Both the position numbers and the translations under genes were made by a program. This document shows positions 33,224-40,584 of a DNA stretch of 46,379 nucleotides, piece by piece. Each line of letters opens with the position of its first letter. The first letter of the stretch is position 1. The stretch covers positions 1 through 46,379 of the forward strand of contig CANJMF010000022.1 of assembly GCA_947475895.1 (NCBI GenBank), in the 5' to 3' direction. The stretch is from Fidelibacterota bacterium. GTDB lineage: Bacteria > Pseudomonadota > Alphaproteobacteria > Rhodospirillales > Rhodospirillaceae. A model generated the notes under the pieces. That model worked only from the letters and a program-made list of their open reading frames with translations. It did no database searches and was not told where the DNA came from.

Positions 33224-33961
33224 TTAATGGCGCAGCTGACCCGGTTTTGGGTGGCTTGTGAGCGCGTCCAGAATAAAGGGCGGCAGGGATTCCGATGCAG
33301 CTCGGGCGGCGGCCAGCGCCGGCGTATCCTGGCGACGACGCACGGGGACCGTCGTTGTCGGATCGATGACAGTGACTTGGCGTACGGGCGGCACGATCCG
33401 GGGCGGCCTCATAACTGCGTAAATTTCGGCAAATTTCAGCCACCAATTAGGACCGAGGGCGAGGGGCTCACCAAGCGTCTGGCGCAGGAGAATTTGGGTC
33501 ATGAGGTGCTGTGTGGCCTTACGGCGGTCGACGCCAATGCGTTCCAGCAGTGTTTCGATAACCTGGTCGTGGTCGCGCTCATTACCTTCAAGGCGCGCCT
33601 TTTTCATACGCGTGAGCGCCATGAAAACGATATGCGAGACCACGCTGTCGTTCCGCCCGACACTGCTGTCGATCTGAACGGCCAACTCGCGCATAAGCCC
33701 TTCGGCCGCGTCGCTCGGAAACAGCTTACGCACGGCTTGTGCATGAAGGGCCACCACGCCGGCATAGAAATAGTCGTCAATCGGATGAGGCTTAAGAAGT
33801 GACGCGCGTTCCTGCGGCGACAGGGGGCAGTCGCTGATGGCCTCCATGAGAACCCGGTTCCAGCGCCGGAAAGACCGTTCCGCGGTCAGGCGCATATCAA
33901 CAAGAAATTTTTGGATGGCTTGCTTGGGGTGGATCGGGAAGCGTTCGGCGACGGCGAGCAT
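33224..33961 (-). CDS. Protein of unknown function behind an EcfG promoter
   Basis: 245 residues, no recognised domain, no signal peptide or membrane segment. It looks helical in the first 170 residues (RFPIHPKQAIQKFLVDMRLTAERSFRRWNRVLMEAI; LKPHPIDDYFYAGVVALHAQAVR) and ends in a Pro/Arg/Thr-rich, probably disordered tail. ATG 33961 is chosen because an exact GGAAC-N17-CGTT promoter sits at 34003-34028, inside any longer reading of the frame. Expected to be a general-stress gene; function unknown. Confidence 0.75.
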   Translation of the reverse strand: MLAVAERFPIHPKQAIQKFLVDMRLTAERSFRRWNRVLMEAISDCPLSPQERASLLKPHPIDDYFYAGVVALHAQAVRKLFPSDAAEGLMRELAVQIDSSVGRNDSVVSHIVFMALTRMKKARLEGNERDHDQVIETLLERIGVDRRKATQHLMTQILLRQTLGEPLALGPNWWLKFAEIYAVMRPPRIVPPVRQVTVIDPTTTVPVRRRQDTPALAAARAASESLPPFILDALTSHPKPGQLRH

Positions 33962-34002
33962 GTTTTTTTGAACCAAAATTGCACTGCCCCAACTCCTCAG
34001 CC

Positions 34003-34028
34003 AACGCGGCCCAGTTGCGGGTAGTTCC
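34003..34028 (-). promoter_or_regulatory. EcfG-type promoter for the unknown gene
   Basis: On the minus strand GGAAC, 17 bases, CGTT. The -10 end is 42 bp before ATG 33961. Confidence 0.75.
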
Positions 34029-34230
34029 GCGTTCCGCCGCAAAAATGGCGCTATGCCCTTGAAAAGCCACGATTTCCGGGGTACCGCGCGGTGCCTGAAC
34101 CCGTGTTAGGGGATTTTCGCTCGCCGCAGCTGATTACTCTGAATGTTTTTCATCTTAGTGGAGAACTTCTTCCCGCGAAGCGCGTTATCCCCATGTTCGT
34201 GTAATCGCGTTACCGAAAAGGAAGAGGGAC

Positions 34231-34755
34231 ATGGGCCTGCAAGAACGAGGAACTGAACTGGGAACTGCTCGACCGGCATTTACGGCGCTATCGCGCCCGT
34301 CGCCGAGCGATGACTCGCATGGCCGGCCAAATCCGGTCGACGCGCACGTCGGTAACCGCCTGCGGGTTCGCCGCACCCTTCTAGGCTTGAGCCAGGAGAA
34401 GGTGGGTGAGGCCATGGGCCTGACGTTCCAACAAGTACAGAAGTACGAACGCGGTGCAAACCGCATCGGCGCATCCCGGTTGTGGGACATGAGCCGCATT
34501 TTGAATTGCCCCGTCTCGTATTTCTTTGAAGAGATGGACGAAGCAACACAAAGCGGCAGCCCGCGCAATGCCAATGGCCCGGTTGCTTCACCCCGCGAAG
34601 ACGATCCGCTCCTGCAGCGTGAGACGCTGGAGCTGGTCCGCGCTTACTACAACATCACCGATTATGAGGTTCGCCGCCGCATCTACGATCTGGCGCGTTC
34701 GCTCTCACTGATGAACGGTGCCGCTCAGGACACGCCGGCTGAGAAAGTCGCGTAA
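34231..34755 (+). CDS. XRE-family transcriptional regulator
   Basis: 174 residues with one Cro/C1-type helix-turn-helix at about 37-93 (VGNRLRVRRTLLGLSQEKVGEAMGLTFQQVQKYERGANRIGASRLWDMSRIL), followed by a linker and a C-terminal helical region (ETLELVRAYYNITDYEVRRRIYDLARSL). It belongs to the alphaproteobacterial group that includes PraR of Rhizobium. ATG 34231 follows GGAAGAGGGAC. A near-consensus EcfG site (AGAAC-N16-CGTT, 34162-34186) lies upstream. A strong terminator follows. Confidence 0.9.
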   Translation: MGLQERGTELGTARPAFTALSRPSPSDDSHGRPNPVDAHVGNRLRVRRTLLGLSQEKVGEAMGLTFQQVQKYERGANRIGASRLWDMSRILNCPVSYFFEEMDEATQSGSPRNANGPVASPREDDPLLQRETLELVRAYYNITDYEVRRRIYDLARSLSLMNGAAQDTPAEKVA

Positions 34756-34783
34756 CTTCTTTTGATGCACGTTGCATAGAAAA

Positions 34784-34813
34784 AGCCCGGGCCCACCGCC
34801 CGGGCTTTTTTTT
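34784..34813 (+). terminator. Intrinsic terminator
   Basis: Stem AGCCCGGG / CCCGGGCT, 7-base loop, T7 tract; ends the XRE regulator transcript. Confidence 0.92.
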
Positions 34814-34840
34814 GACTTTCGCGCTGCTGCTCGCCCTGCG

Positions 34841-34865
34841 GGAACTTAATGTGGCTCTATACGTT
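34841..34865 (+). promoter_or_regulatory. EcfG-type promoter for the response regulator
   Basis: GGAAC, 16 bases, CGTT. The -10 element ends 8 bp before ATG 34874, so the transcript would start at or within a few bases of the start codon. Confidence 0.75.
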
Positions 34866-34873
34866 CAGGTCTC

Positions 34874-35269
34874 ATGACCAATCCCGTTCTCACTGGAAAA
34901 CGTATCGCCGTCATCGAGGACGAGGCGCCCTTGAGTCTGGTGCTCGGCATCATGCTCGACGAGTTGGGCTGCGTGCAGGCGGGTTCGGCGCGCACGCTCA
35001 CCGACGCGCTGCATTTGGCGAACGGTGTCGATGCTGACGCCGTGCTGATGGATTACCGTCTCAAGGACGAACGCAGCGAGCCTGCGGCGCTGCGGTTTCT
35101 CGAGCGCGGCATTAAGGTCATTCTGACGACCGGGGCCGAAGCGGAATCGCTGCCCGCGACGCTCAGCCCGTGCGATGTCATGCCCAAGCCATTTGGTCTG
35201 GCGAATCTTGAAGATCACCTCGTGCGCGCGTTCGAAACCGCACAAAAGCAAAGCCCGCCAACTCCGTGA
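34874..35269 (+). CDS. Single-domain response regulator (CheY-like)
   Basis: 131 residues, a lone receiver domain with an acidic pair in IAVIEDEAP, phospho-acceptor Asp in AVLMDYRL, the Thr in VILTTGAE and the Lys in VMPKPF. There is no output domain, so it probably acts by protein contact or as a phosphate sink. An EcfG-type promoter ends 8 bp before the ATG and there is no clear ribosome site, consistent with a leaderless mRNA. Single-receiver proteins under EcfG (for example SdrG in Sphingomonas) feed back on PhyR signalling, so a similar role is plausible here. Confidence 0.9.
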   Translation: MTNPVLTGKRIAVIEDEAPLSLVLGIMLDELGCVQAGSARTLTDALHLANGVDADAVLMDYRLKDERSEPAALRFLERGIKVILTTGAEAESLPATLSPCDVMPKPFGLANLEDHLVRAFETAQKQSPPTP

Positions 35270-35286
35270 GTTGACGGGCTTTTTTT
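35252..35286 (+). terminator. Intrinsic terminator overlapping the gene end
   Basis: Stem AGCCCG-C-CAACTC / GAGTTG-A-CGGGCT with a 3-base loop and T6. The 5' arm lies in the last codons of the response regulator. T-rich sequence on one side only. Confidence 0.9.
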
Positions 35287-35304
35287 AAAATCAAAAATCT
35301 TGGT

Positions 35305-36195
35305 TTAGATTTTAACGGTCTTGCTATCCGGTTCCATCTCGATCGGATTGCGCAAGATTCCGACGCCTTCGACTTCGCTCTCGATGACTTCGCCCGGCTT
35401 CAAGAAGGGCAGGCTTTCATCGCGCATGTCTTTTCCGCGGTTGGTATCGGCAACCGTGCCGCCGCAGGTGCCGGTCGTCATGACGTCGCCCGTTTCAAAC
35501 GACATGTAGCTGCTCGCCATTTCGATGGCTTCGTGAATCTTCCAGAACATGTTCTTCGTGTTGTCTTTCTGGACGACCTTGCCGTTGCGGCGCAGCTGGA
35601 TGGTGAGGCCATCGCAGCCCGGCGGAAGTTCGTCCGGTGTCACGAACTCAGGTCCGAGTGGACCGGTATTGTCGCTGCTTTTGTGAATGGCGAGCGTGAT
35701 TGCCGTGCCATAGCCGCGGACGGAACCGTCATTGAACACGGTGTAGCCGGCAACGTAATCCAGTGCGTTTTTCGCGGGCACATGCCATGCCGGTTTCTTG
35801 AACACGAACGCCAGTTCGACTTCGTGATCGAGGGTCTTTGATTTTTTCGGAATGTGCAGCGGCTGGTTATGGCCCGTCAAACGATAGTGGCTCGAGATGA
35901 AGAAGCCCGGCGTCTCGGGGCGTTCCGTCACGTGCGAGGCGTAGTTAGTGCCCAGGCCGAAGAACTTCGGCGGGCGGGGAATCACGGGTAGATATTTCAA
36001 GCCTTCGAGCGAGCGATGCGCGCTGGCCGGGGCTTTCATCGCCGCTTCGCCGGCTTGCTTCAGAAGGTCGTTCTGAATGAGGGCCAAAAGCGTACGCGGC
36101 AGTTTTGGATCTGCAAGGCTGAGATCCACCAGGTCCGATCCAACGCGCACGCCAACTTGATCGACGCCGTTTTTGTCAAAGGTGATAAAGCGCAT
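35305..36195 (-). CDS. Fumarylacetoacetate hydrolase-family protein
   Basis: 296 residues with the FAH fold: FGLGTNYASHV near 82, the metal-binding acidic residues in LDHEVELAFVF, FNDGSVRGYG, and a C-terminal GDVMTTGTCGGT followed by KPGEVIESEVEGVGIL. Family members hydrolyse or decarboxylate beta-diketo acids in aromatic catabolism. The exact substrate is not deducible. It lies 30 bp after the amidohydrolase-like gene on the same strand, suggesting a two-gene operon. Confidence 0.9.
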   Translation of the reverse strand: MRFITFDKNGVDQVGVRVGSDLVDLSLADPKLPRTLLALIQNDLLKQAGEAAMKAPASAHRSLEGLKYLPVIPRPPKFFGLGTNYASHVTERPETPGFFISSHYRLTGHNQPLHIPKKSKTLDHEVELAFVFKKPAWHVPAKNALDYVAGYTVFNDGSVRGYGTAITLAIHKSSDNTGPLGPEFVTPDELPPGCDGLTIQLRRNGKVVQKDNTKNMFWKIHEAIEMASSYMSFETGDVMTTGTCGGTVADTNRGKDMRDESLPFLKPGEVIESEVEGVGILRNPIEMEPDSKTVKI

Positions 36196-36225
36196 GAGAA
36201 TATTCCTTTCGCGGTCAAATCGCCT

Positions 36226-36999
36226 TTAGGCGACGACGTTTGATGTGAGGGGCAGGGTGATGGCCGAAGCCGTCGTTTGCTGGGGCAGCGTGTTCCACCA
36301 ATATGTGTGAACCGGAATGCCGGAGCCGGCGACGCTGGCCGACGCGTTCGAGAAGCGAATGTTGCTCCAACGCATTTTCAGTTTCGCCACAACACCGGCG
36401 GTATCGAGCCGCTGCGCTGCAAAGCCGCCAACAGGGGCTGCATCGGTGTGTACCGATGCTTGGACATAAACCAACGCGCCGCGGCGGTTGAGCTCATCCA
36501 ACACCGGCGCGAACGCCGTGTCGTTCAATAAACGATCGCCGTAGCTGCTCATGAGCGTAACGCCGTAGATTTGGCCCTGCGCATAAACGCGCGAAATTTC
36601 CTGCAGCGCGCCCGTTGTATCGTTCAAGTTCGGCAGGCTCGCCAACACGAAAAACTGCCCCGCATGTGTCCGTGCGATATCCACCGCGTGTTCATTGCAA
36701 AGACGGGCGAGGACGCGGCCGCTTTCAAGTCCCGCACCGGGAGCCGAATAGGATAGCAAAGCACGAACGTTGCGTGCGGCAACCCGCTCGGCCGACCAAT
36801 TGGTCCAGCCGGGACGAATGCCGCTCTTCGTCACGTCATCGTGCGCGACGACGTGGTGATGCATCTCACTGATCGTAACTGGTTCGGTATTAGCTGCGGC
36901 CATGCTCGGTGCTAAGCCGAGCGCGGCGGAGCCAACGGCCACACTTCCTAGGAAGTTTCTCCGTCCTAATGCCGCCGGTATTTGGGTGGGCTTTTTCAT
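36226..36999 (-). CDS. Amidohydrolase-2-like exported protein, short and degenerate
   Basis: 257 residues with a Tat signal (GRRNFLGSVAVGSAALG). The body follows ACMSD/amidohydrolase_2 proteins (ISEMHHHVV; NEHAVDIARTHAGQFFVLASLPN; GVTLMSSYGDRLLNDTAFAPVLDELNRRGALVYVQ). Family members usually reach about 330 residues and carry FSHAGG as a later metal ligand. Here the matching place reads RFSNASASVAG and the C-terminal about 80 residues are missing. It is probably not a normal metal-dependent decarboxylase or hydrolase. Start ATG 36999. Two copies of TAATTACC lie about 90-110 bp upstream. Confidence 0.78.
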   Translation of the reverse strand: MKKPTQIPAALGRRNFLGSVAVGSAALGLAPSMAAANTEPVTISEMHHHVVAHDDVTKSGIRPGWTNWSAERVAARNVRALLSYSAPGAGLESGRVLARLCNEHAVDIARTHAGQFFVLASLPNLNDTTGALQEISRVYAQGQIYGVTLMSSYGDRLLNDTAFAPVLDELNRRGALVYVQASVHTDAAPVGGFAAQRLDTAGVVAKLKMRWSNIRFSNASASVAGSGIPVHTYWWNTLPQQTTASAITLPLTSNVVA

Positions 37000-37322
37000 T
37001 TATGTTTCCTCCCTCACTGTGCAGAAGTTATTCGGGCGCAGACCAAGGCGCGGCCGCGCGAAACCGGTCCCATTTGTGTGGTGAAATGCGTAATTACCCT
37101 CCCGTGTAATTACCTCTCCCCTTCGATCATCCTTTGCAGGATGATAAACGCAGAGCGCGTTAGAGAGCACGGTAGCACGATCCTAGGGCGAGACAATTCC
37201 CTTAAACAGGGTAATTGAACGCAGATGCGTGTGCGCCAATGTGAGCAATGCCAATGGGATAGCGGCGGCAACGCGAGCTCTCGCGCAAACGTTTCAACCG
37301 CGAAAAATTATCTCTCAAAGCG

Positions 37323-37347
37323 GGAACTTCTGTCCTAAGCGGGCGTT
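37323..37347 (+). promoter_or_regulatory. EcfG-type promoter for a small RNA
   Basis: GGAAC, 16 bases, CGTT on the plus strand. No open reading frame follows; an intrinsic terminator lies about 80 bp further on. Confidence 0.8.
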
Positions 37348-37352
37348 TTATT

Positions 37353-37460
37353 ATTGATCCTGGCGCGTTCCCCCAAGCGCTTCCCCCCCCCCCCGCGCTA
37401 CGCTGGGATCCCTGTGACTAAATAAATGGCCCTTCCGTTTCTACGGAAGGGCCTTTTTTT
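37353..37460 (+). ncRNA. gsrN: Small RNA with C-rich loop, GsrN-like
   Basis: A predicted transcript of about 105 nt from an EcfG-type promoter (37323-37347) to a perfect intrinsic terminator (37428-37460). It contains no plausible ORF. Predicted folds are GAUCC (37356-37360) pairing with GGAUC (37406-37410) and, inside, AGCGC (37376-37380) pairing with GCGCU (37395-37399). The inner stem exposes a 14-base loop of UU and twelve C. A further C5 run lies at 37370-37374. GsrN of Caulobacter crescentus is EcfG-dependent, about this length, and pairs through a C-rich loop with G-rich sites in targets such as katG mRNA. Homology is inferred from architecture, not alignment, so the symbol is provisional. 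Confidence 0.72.
37428..37460 (+). terminator. Intrinsic terminator of the small RNA
   Basis: Perfect 10-bp stem GGCCCTTCCG / CGGAAGGGCC, loop TTTCTA, then T7. Confidence 0.95.
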
Positions 37461-37486
37461 CACCGACGGGACTGTGAATAGATAGC

Positions 37487-37518
37487 CCAAAAGCAAAGGG
37501 CGGCATGAATGCCGCCCT
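37487..37518 (-). terminator. Intrinsic terminator of the SH3 gene
   Basis: Perfect 10-bp stem AGGGCGGCAT / ATGCCGCCCT with a 2-base centre, followed on the minus strand by TTTGCTTTT; 24 bp past the stop of the SH3-domain gene. Confidence 0.85.
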
Positions 37519-37541
37519 AAAAACGCCGCTGAAGATATCGT

Positions 37542-37982
37542 TTACTGACGAGAACTCGTGTTGGGTAAGGCGTCCCGTTCGGCCCCGCCGGAAGCGCGAT
37601 ACCAATCGTCACGATCCGCGTACCACGGACGCGTTTGGTAATTTTTTTCCCAATAGCTGCGCACGTCAAAACTTACGTTCGGAATGTTTAAGCTACGGCC
37701 GAGATCGCTCACGGAAGTGGAGGCATCTTGATAGGCCAACGTTAAGGCGCCGCCCATGACCCAGCCGCGATTTCCGCGCCACTCCACATCGCACCAATTA
37801 TAGTTGGCGACGCATCCGTGGATGGTGATGGCTCTGCCTGAGCTTAGACGCATGACTTGAGGAAAGTTGTCCCCGGGGCCGGCGAACATATGAACTGCGT
37901 CGGTCGTAAAAGCTTTCGCAGCGAGCGCGGGACCGGCGGCAAGGACTAAGAGCGCGCCGGCAAAAATGGAGGCGTACTTCAT
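37542..37982 (-). CDS. Exported bacterial SH3-domain protein
   Basis: 146 residues with a signal peptide ending at GPALAAKA and an SH3b-type domain (about 27-80: VHMFAGPGDNFPQVMRLSSGRAITIHGCVANYNWCDVEWRGNRGWVMGGAL) with a likely disulfide (GCVANYNWC). A charged, aromatic C-terminal tail follows (YWEKNYQTRPWYADRDDW). Such periplasmic SH3 proteins often bind the cell wall. ATG 37982 gives the signal peptide; an exact EcfG-type promoter lies 44 bp upstream. A terminator follows. Confidence 0.88.
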   Translation of the reverse strand: MKYASIFAGALLVLAAGPALAAKAFTTDAVHMFAGPGDNFPQVMRLSSGRAITIHGCVANYNWCDVEWRGNRGWVMGGALTLAYQDASTSVSDLGRSLNIPNVSFDVRSYWEKNYQTRPWYADRDDWYRASGGAERDALPNTSSRQ

Positions 37983-38025
37983 GGGGTAAAAATAAAACTC
38001 CAATAGGGTGTTCGTTACCCTTTAG

Positions 38026-38051
38026 AACGTAGTGAAACCCCGCGTGGTTCC
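38026..38051 (-). promoter_or_regulatory. EcfG-type promoter for the SH3 gene
   Basis: On the minus strand GGAAC, 17 bases, CGTT, 44 bp before ATG 37982. Confidence 0.78.
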
Positions 38052-38215
38052 AAAATTCAATGAAAATTCGTGCATTAAATCAGGCGGCTAGGCCGCCAAG
38101 TGGCACGCTGCGCGTGCGTCGCCGCATGCGTAACTTTCTTCACCGCCCTGACGTTTCAACTTCGACAAGAAACGCGCTCAACTTTTAGCGCGCTCATTTG
38201 AAGAGGAGAGGCCGC

Positions 38216-38377
38216 ATGATGGATAAAACCGCCCCTATGCCGGCGAAAGATCCTGAAGCGCTGAGTACAAACGAAGTCCGTCAGGGCGAAACCGGACACG
38301 GCGTTCGCTATATGCTGATATTTTCGTTGGGTGCCGCTGTGGTCGCATTGGCCGCGGCATGGGTCTTCGTCGTTTAA
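38216..38377 (+). CDS. Small membrane protein, 53 residues
   Basis: A short ORF with a strong ribosome site (GAGGAGAGGCCGC before ATG). The first about 30 residues are polar (MMDKTAPMPAKDPEAL), followed by one transmembrane helix to the C-terminus (YMLIFSLGAAVVALAAAWVFVV). No family is recognised. The next gene on the same strand starts 77 bp later. Confidence 0.7.
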   Translation: MMDKTAPMPAKDPEALSTNEVRQGETGHGVRYMLIFSLGAAVVALAAAWVFVV

Positions 38378-38454
38378 AATACGACGTTCGATATTGACAG
38401 CGGGAGCGGTGGCTATTCTCACCCGCTCCCGTTTTCTTGAGGGGCTGCTAGAAG

Positions 38455-39558
38455 ATGCGATCGTTTAATAGCTTCACGTTCTCGCTTTTGTTGCTGGGAA
38501 GTATTCTTGTCGCGGGTCTCGTGTGGATGGCCGGCGACGTTTTCGCACTGTTCGTTGTGGGTTTCTTTCTCGCGTATTTGTTTGATCCCATGGCCGAGTG
38601 GCTTGTGCGGCGAGGGCTATCGCGTACGTTCGCCGCATTGATTATCACCGGAACGATGGTGATGATTATTGCGGCCATTCTCGTTTTTATCGGGCCTCTG
38701 GCCTACGCACAGCTCCAGGAAATGGCCCGTGTTCTCCAGGTCGTATTCGGACACGCAATGACTCGCATGCGTCATGAACTGGCCCCGTATTTCCCGGCGC
38801 TCAGTCAAATGGGCCTCGGCGGTCTCGTTGCCCCTGCTGCCGATCCGCCGCCTACCGCCATTGCCGGGCCGGCAGCGACATTGCTGGCAACCATCGGTCT
38901 TACGGCACTAACACCGGTCGTCACGTTCTACCTTTTGAAAGACTGGCCTAGCATGATGGCGCGCTTGCTGGCGGAAGTGCCGGCGCGCAATCGCCCCGTC
39001 GTCAAGCGGCTCGCGCGCCAGGTCGACGCCGTGCTCTCCGGATTCTTACGCGGGCAAGCGTGGGTTTGTCTTTGTGTCGGACTCATCTTCACGGCCGGCT
39101 ATTTATTCATCGGTCTGAAATATGCCATTGCCATTGGCATGATTTCGGGCGCGCTCAAATTCCTCCCGTACGTCGGCACGGCCATCGCGTTCGCCATGGC
39201 CATCGGTGCATCGGTCGGGCAGGGCGGCTGGGACGGCGGTCTGGTAACCGGGATCGTCATTACGCTTTTGGTCGCCGAGTTCGCGGAGTCGTGCTTTCTC
39301 TCGCCGCGCATCATTGGTAATCGCGTACGCCTAGCGCCGGCGCTGGTCATCTTCGCTGTGCTCGTTGGCGGCAAGCTCCTGGGCGTGCTTGGCGTCTTCA
39401 TGGCGATCCCAGTGTTCGCTGTGGGGCGCGTCATGATTTCATTCTGGTTCCATCGCCAACGCATGGGGCAGCCGGCGCGCCGCAAGCGCGGAACACTTTC
39501 GCTGGCCGACGCACGCGATCCTCAGGAAATTCGTCTGGTTCACGAAGGGAAGGGCTAG
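38455..39558 (+). CDS. AI-2E family transporter (PerM/YdiK type)
   Basis: A 367-residue inner-membrane protein with about eight transmembrane segments in the AI-2E family pattern. It shows an N-terminal pair (FVVGFFLAYLFDPMAEWLVRRG), a long central polar loop, then RGQAWVCLCVGLIFTAGYLFIGLKYAIAIGMISGALKFLPYVGTAIAF and VLVGGKLLGVLGVFMAIPV. The family includes TqsA and sodium/proton antiporters, so the name does not fix the substrate. ATG 38455 lies within AGAAG. No EcfG site is seen before it. Confidence 0.92.
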   Translation: MRSFNSFTFSLLLLGSILVAGLVWMAGDVFALFVVGFFLAYLFDPMAEWLVRRGLSRTFAALIITGTMVMIIAAILVFIGPLAYAQLQEMARVLQVVFGHAMTRMRHELAPYFPALSQMGLGGLVAPAADPPPTAIAGPAATLLATIGLTALTPVVTFYLLKDWPSMMARLLAEVPARNRPVVKRLARQVDAVLSGFLRGQAWVCLCVGLIFTAGYLFIGLKYAIAIGMISGALKFLPYVGTAIAFAMAIGASVGQGGWDGGLVTGIVITLLVAEFAESCFLSPRIIGNRVRLAPALVIFAVLVGGKLLGVLGVFMAIPVFAVGRVMISFWFHRQRMGQPARRKRGTLSLADARDPQEIRLVHEGKG

Positions 39559-39590
39559 GACGCGTCGAAAGCGCGTCATCGAAAACGGCG

Positions 39591-39809
39591 CTAGGCTTTC
39601 TCGTTTTTCTTTTCGTCCGCTTCATCGAGTTTTTCGAGAAGCTTGAGCAAATCCTTCGGCACCGGCTCCATCGCGACCGTGTCGAAGATGTTGTGAAGTT
39701 TTTTCTCCAGCCAATCGTCAAACGCCGGATTGATGCGCGCCTTGGATTCGCGGTGCGGCAAGTCTTTGCTGTCCGCAGGCGAGCGCTTTGAAGAATTTTT
39801 GTCGGTCAT
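39591..39809 (-). CDS. nepR: NepR anti-sigma factor
   Basis: 72 residues with the NepR core helices (WLEKKLHNIFDTVAMEPVPKDLLKLLEKLDEADE), the segment that binds EcfG and, after stress, PhyR. The N-terminal part is charged and disordered. ATG 39809 is chosen; a TTG at 39845 overlaps the ecfG stop but gives an atypical extension. It is downstream of ecfG in the same operon, the reverse of the usual nepR-ecfG order. Confidence 0.9.
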   Translation of the reverse strand: MTDKNSSKRSPADSKDLPHRESKARINPAFDDWLEKKLHNIFDTVAMEPVPKDLLKLLEKLDEADEKKNEKA

Positions 39810-39841
39810 GATGATCTGCTTCGGCTTGCTGGCTGGAAGGG

Positions 39842-40402
39842 TCAATAATTACCGGACGCGGCTTCCCGCGCTGGTTCCAGCATGGGACCGCCGTCGTCCC
39901 CGCCGCCGCTCTTCTTATCTTCGCCCATAATGAACGCGGCCATGCGCGCACGCGCGCGCCACAGCCGGCTTTTGATCGTGCCGACCGAACACCCCAACGT
40001 TTCGGCAGCTTCTTCGTAGCTGAGGCCGCTGGCGCAGATCAGGATCAGCACTTCGCGCTGACCTTGTTGGAGTTTGTTCATGGCCTGAATGACTTCGCGC
40101 GATAGCACGTCGTTCTCTTGCTCGCCTTTGCGCGCCAGAAACTCCGCGGGCATGTCTTCGATGGGCATCGGCTGGCGTTTTTTACGGCGTAGAGAGCTGA
40201 TGTATTCATTGCGCAGGATTTTATAAATCCAGGCCGTGAAGTTCGTGCCCATGGTGAATTGGCTCTGCGCGCGCAGGGCGCGGACTGATGTTTCTTGCAG
40301 CAGATCGTCGGCCAAGGCCCGATCGCGCGTGAGCATGATCGCATACGCCTGTAGGCGGGGCAGGTGTTGCAACAGCATGTCGTGGAATTCGTTCGTCGCC
40401 AT
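39842..40402 (-). CDS. ecfG: EcfG-type extracytoplasmic-function sigma factor
   Basis: 186 residues with sigma region 2 (LPRLQAYAIMLTRDRALADDLLQETSVRALRAQSQFTMGTNFTAWIYKILRNEYIS) and region 4 (LQQGQREVLILICASGLSYEEAAETLGCSVGTIKSRLWRAR). The region 2 and 4 sequences are typical of EcfG, the alphaproteobacterial general stress sigma factor. ATG 40402 follows AAGGGG. An EcfG-type promoter about 160 bp upstream (40560-40584) indicates autoregulation. The C-terminal tail (DKKSGGGDDGGP) is disordered. Confidence 0.94.
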   Translation of the reverse strand: MATNEFHDMLLQHLPRLQAYAIMLTRDRALADDLLQETSVRALRAQSQFTMGTNFTAWIYKILRNEYISSLRRKKRQPMPIEDMPAEFLARKGEQENDVLSREVIQAMNKLQQGQREVLILICASGLSYEEAAETLGCSVGTIKSRLWRARARMAAFIMGEDKKSGGGDDGGPMLEPAREAASGNY

Positions 40403-40559
40403 TCGCGGCTCATCCCCTTGCAGAAGCAATCATAGTCCCAATTTTCCGACGCCGTAAACCGCCGGAAATTGGCAGACAAACCGACAATAAAAGAGCACGG
40501 CCATCCGGCGGCTTCTGAGCGCCGGGACCGCGTGAACGAACTCCATCCCTCGCAACCAT

Positions 40560-40584
40560 AACGCGCTAATTGGAACTTTGTTCC
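40560..40584 (-). promoter_or_regulatory. EcfG-type promoter for ecfG-nepR
   Basis: On the minus strand GGAAC, 16 bases, CGTT. Its GGAAC is the other half of the palindrome GGAACTTTGTTCC that also supplies the plus-strand promoter. Confidence 0.82.

Noticed and set aside
37383-37394. C12 run considered as pure assembly artefact
   Set aside because: The exact length may be uncertain, but it sits in the loop of a hairpin between a promoter and a terminator, so a C-rich loop is likely real.
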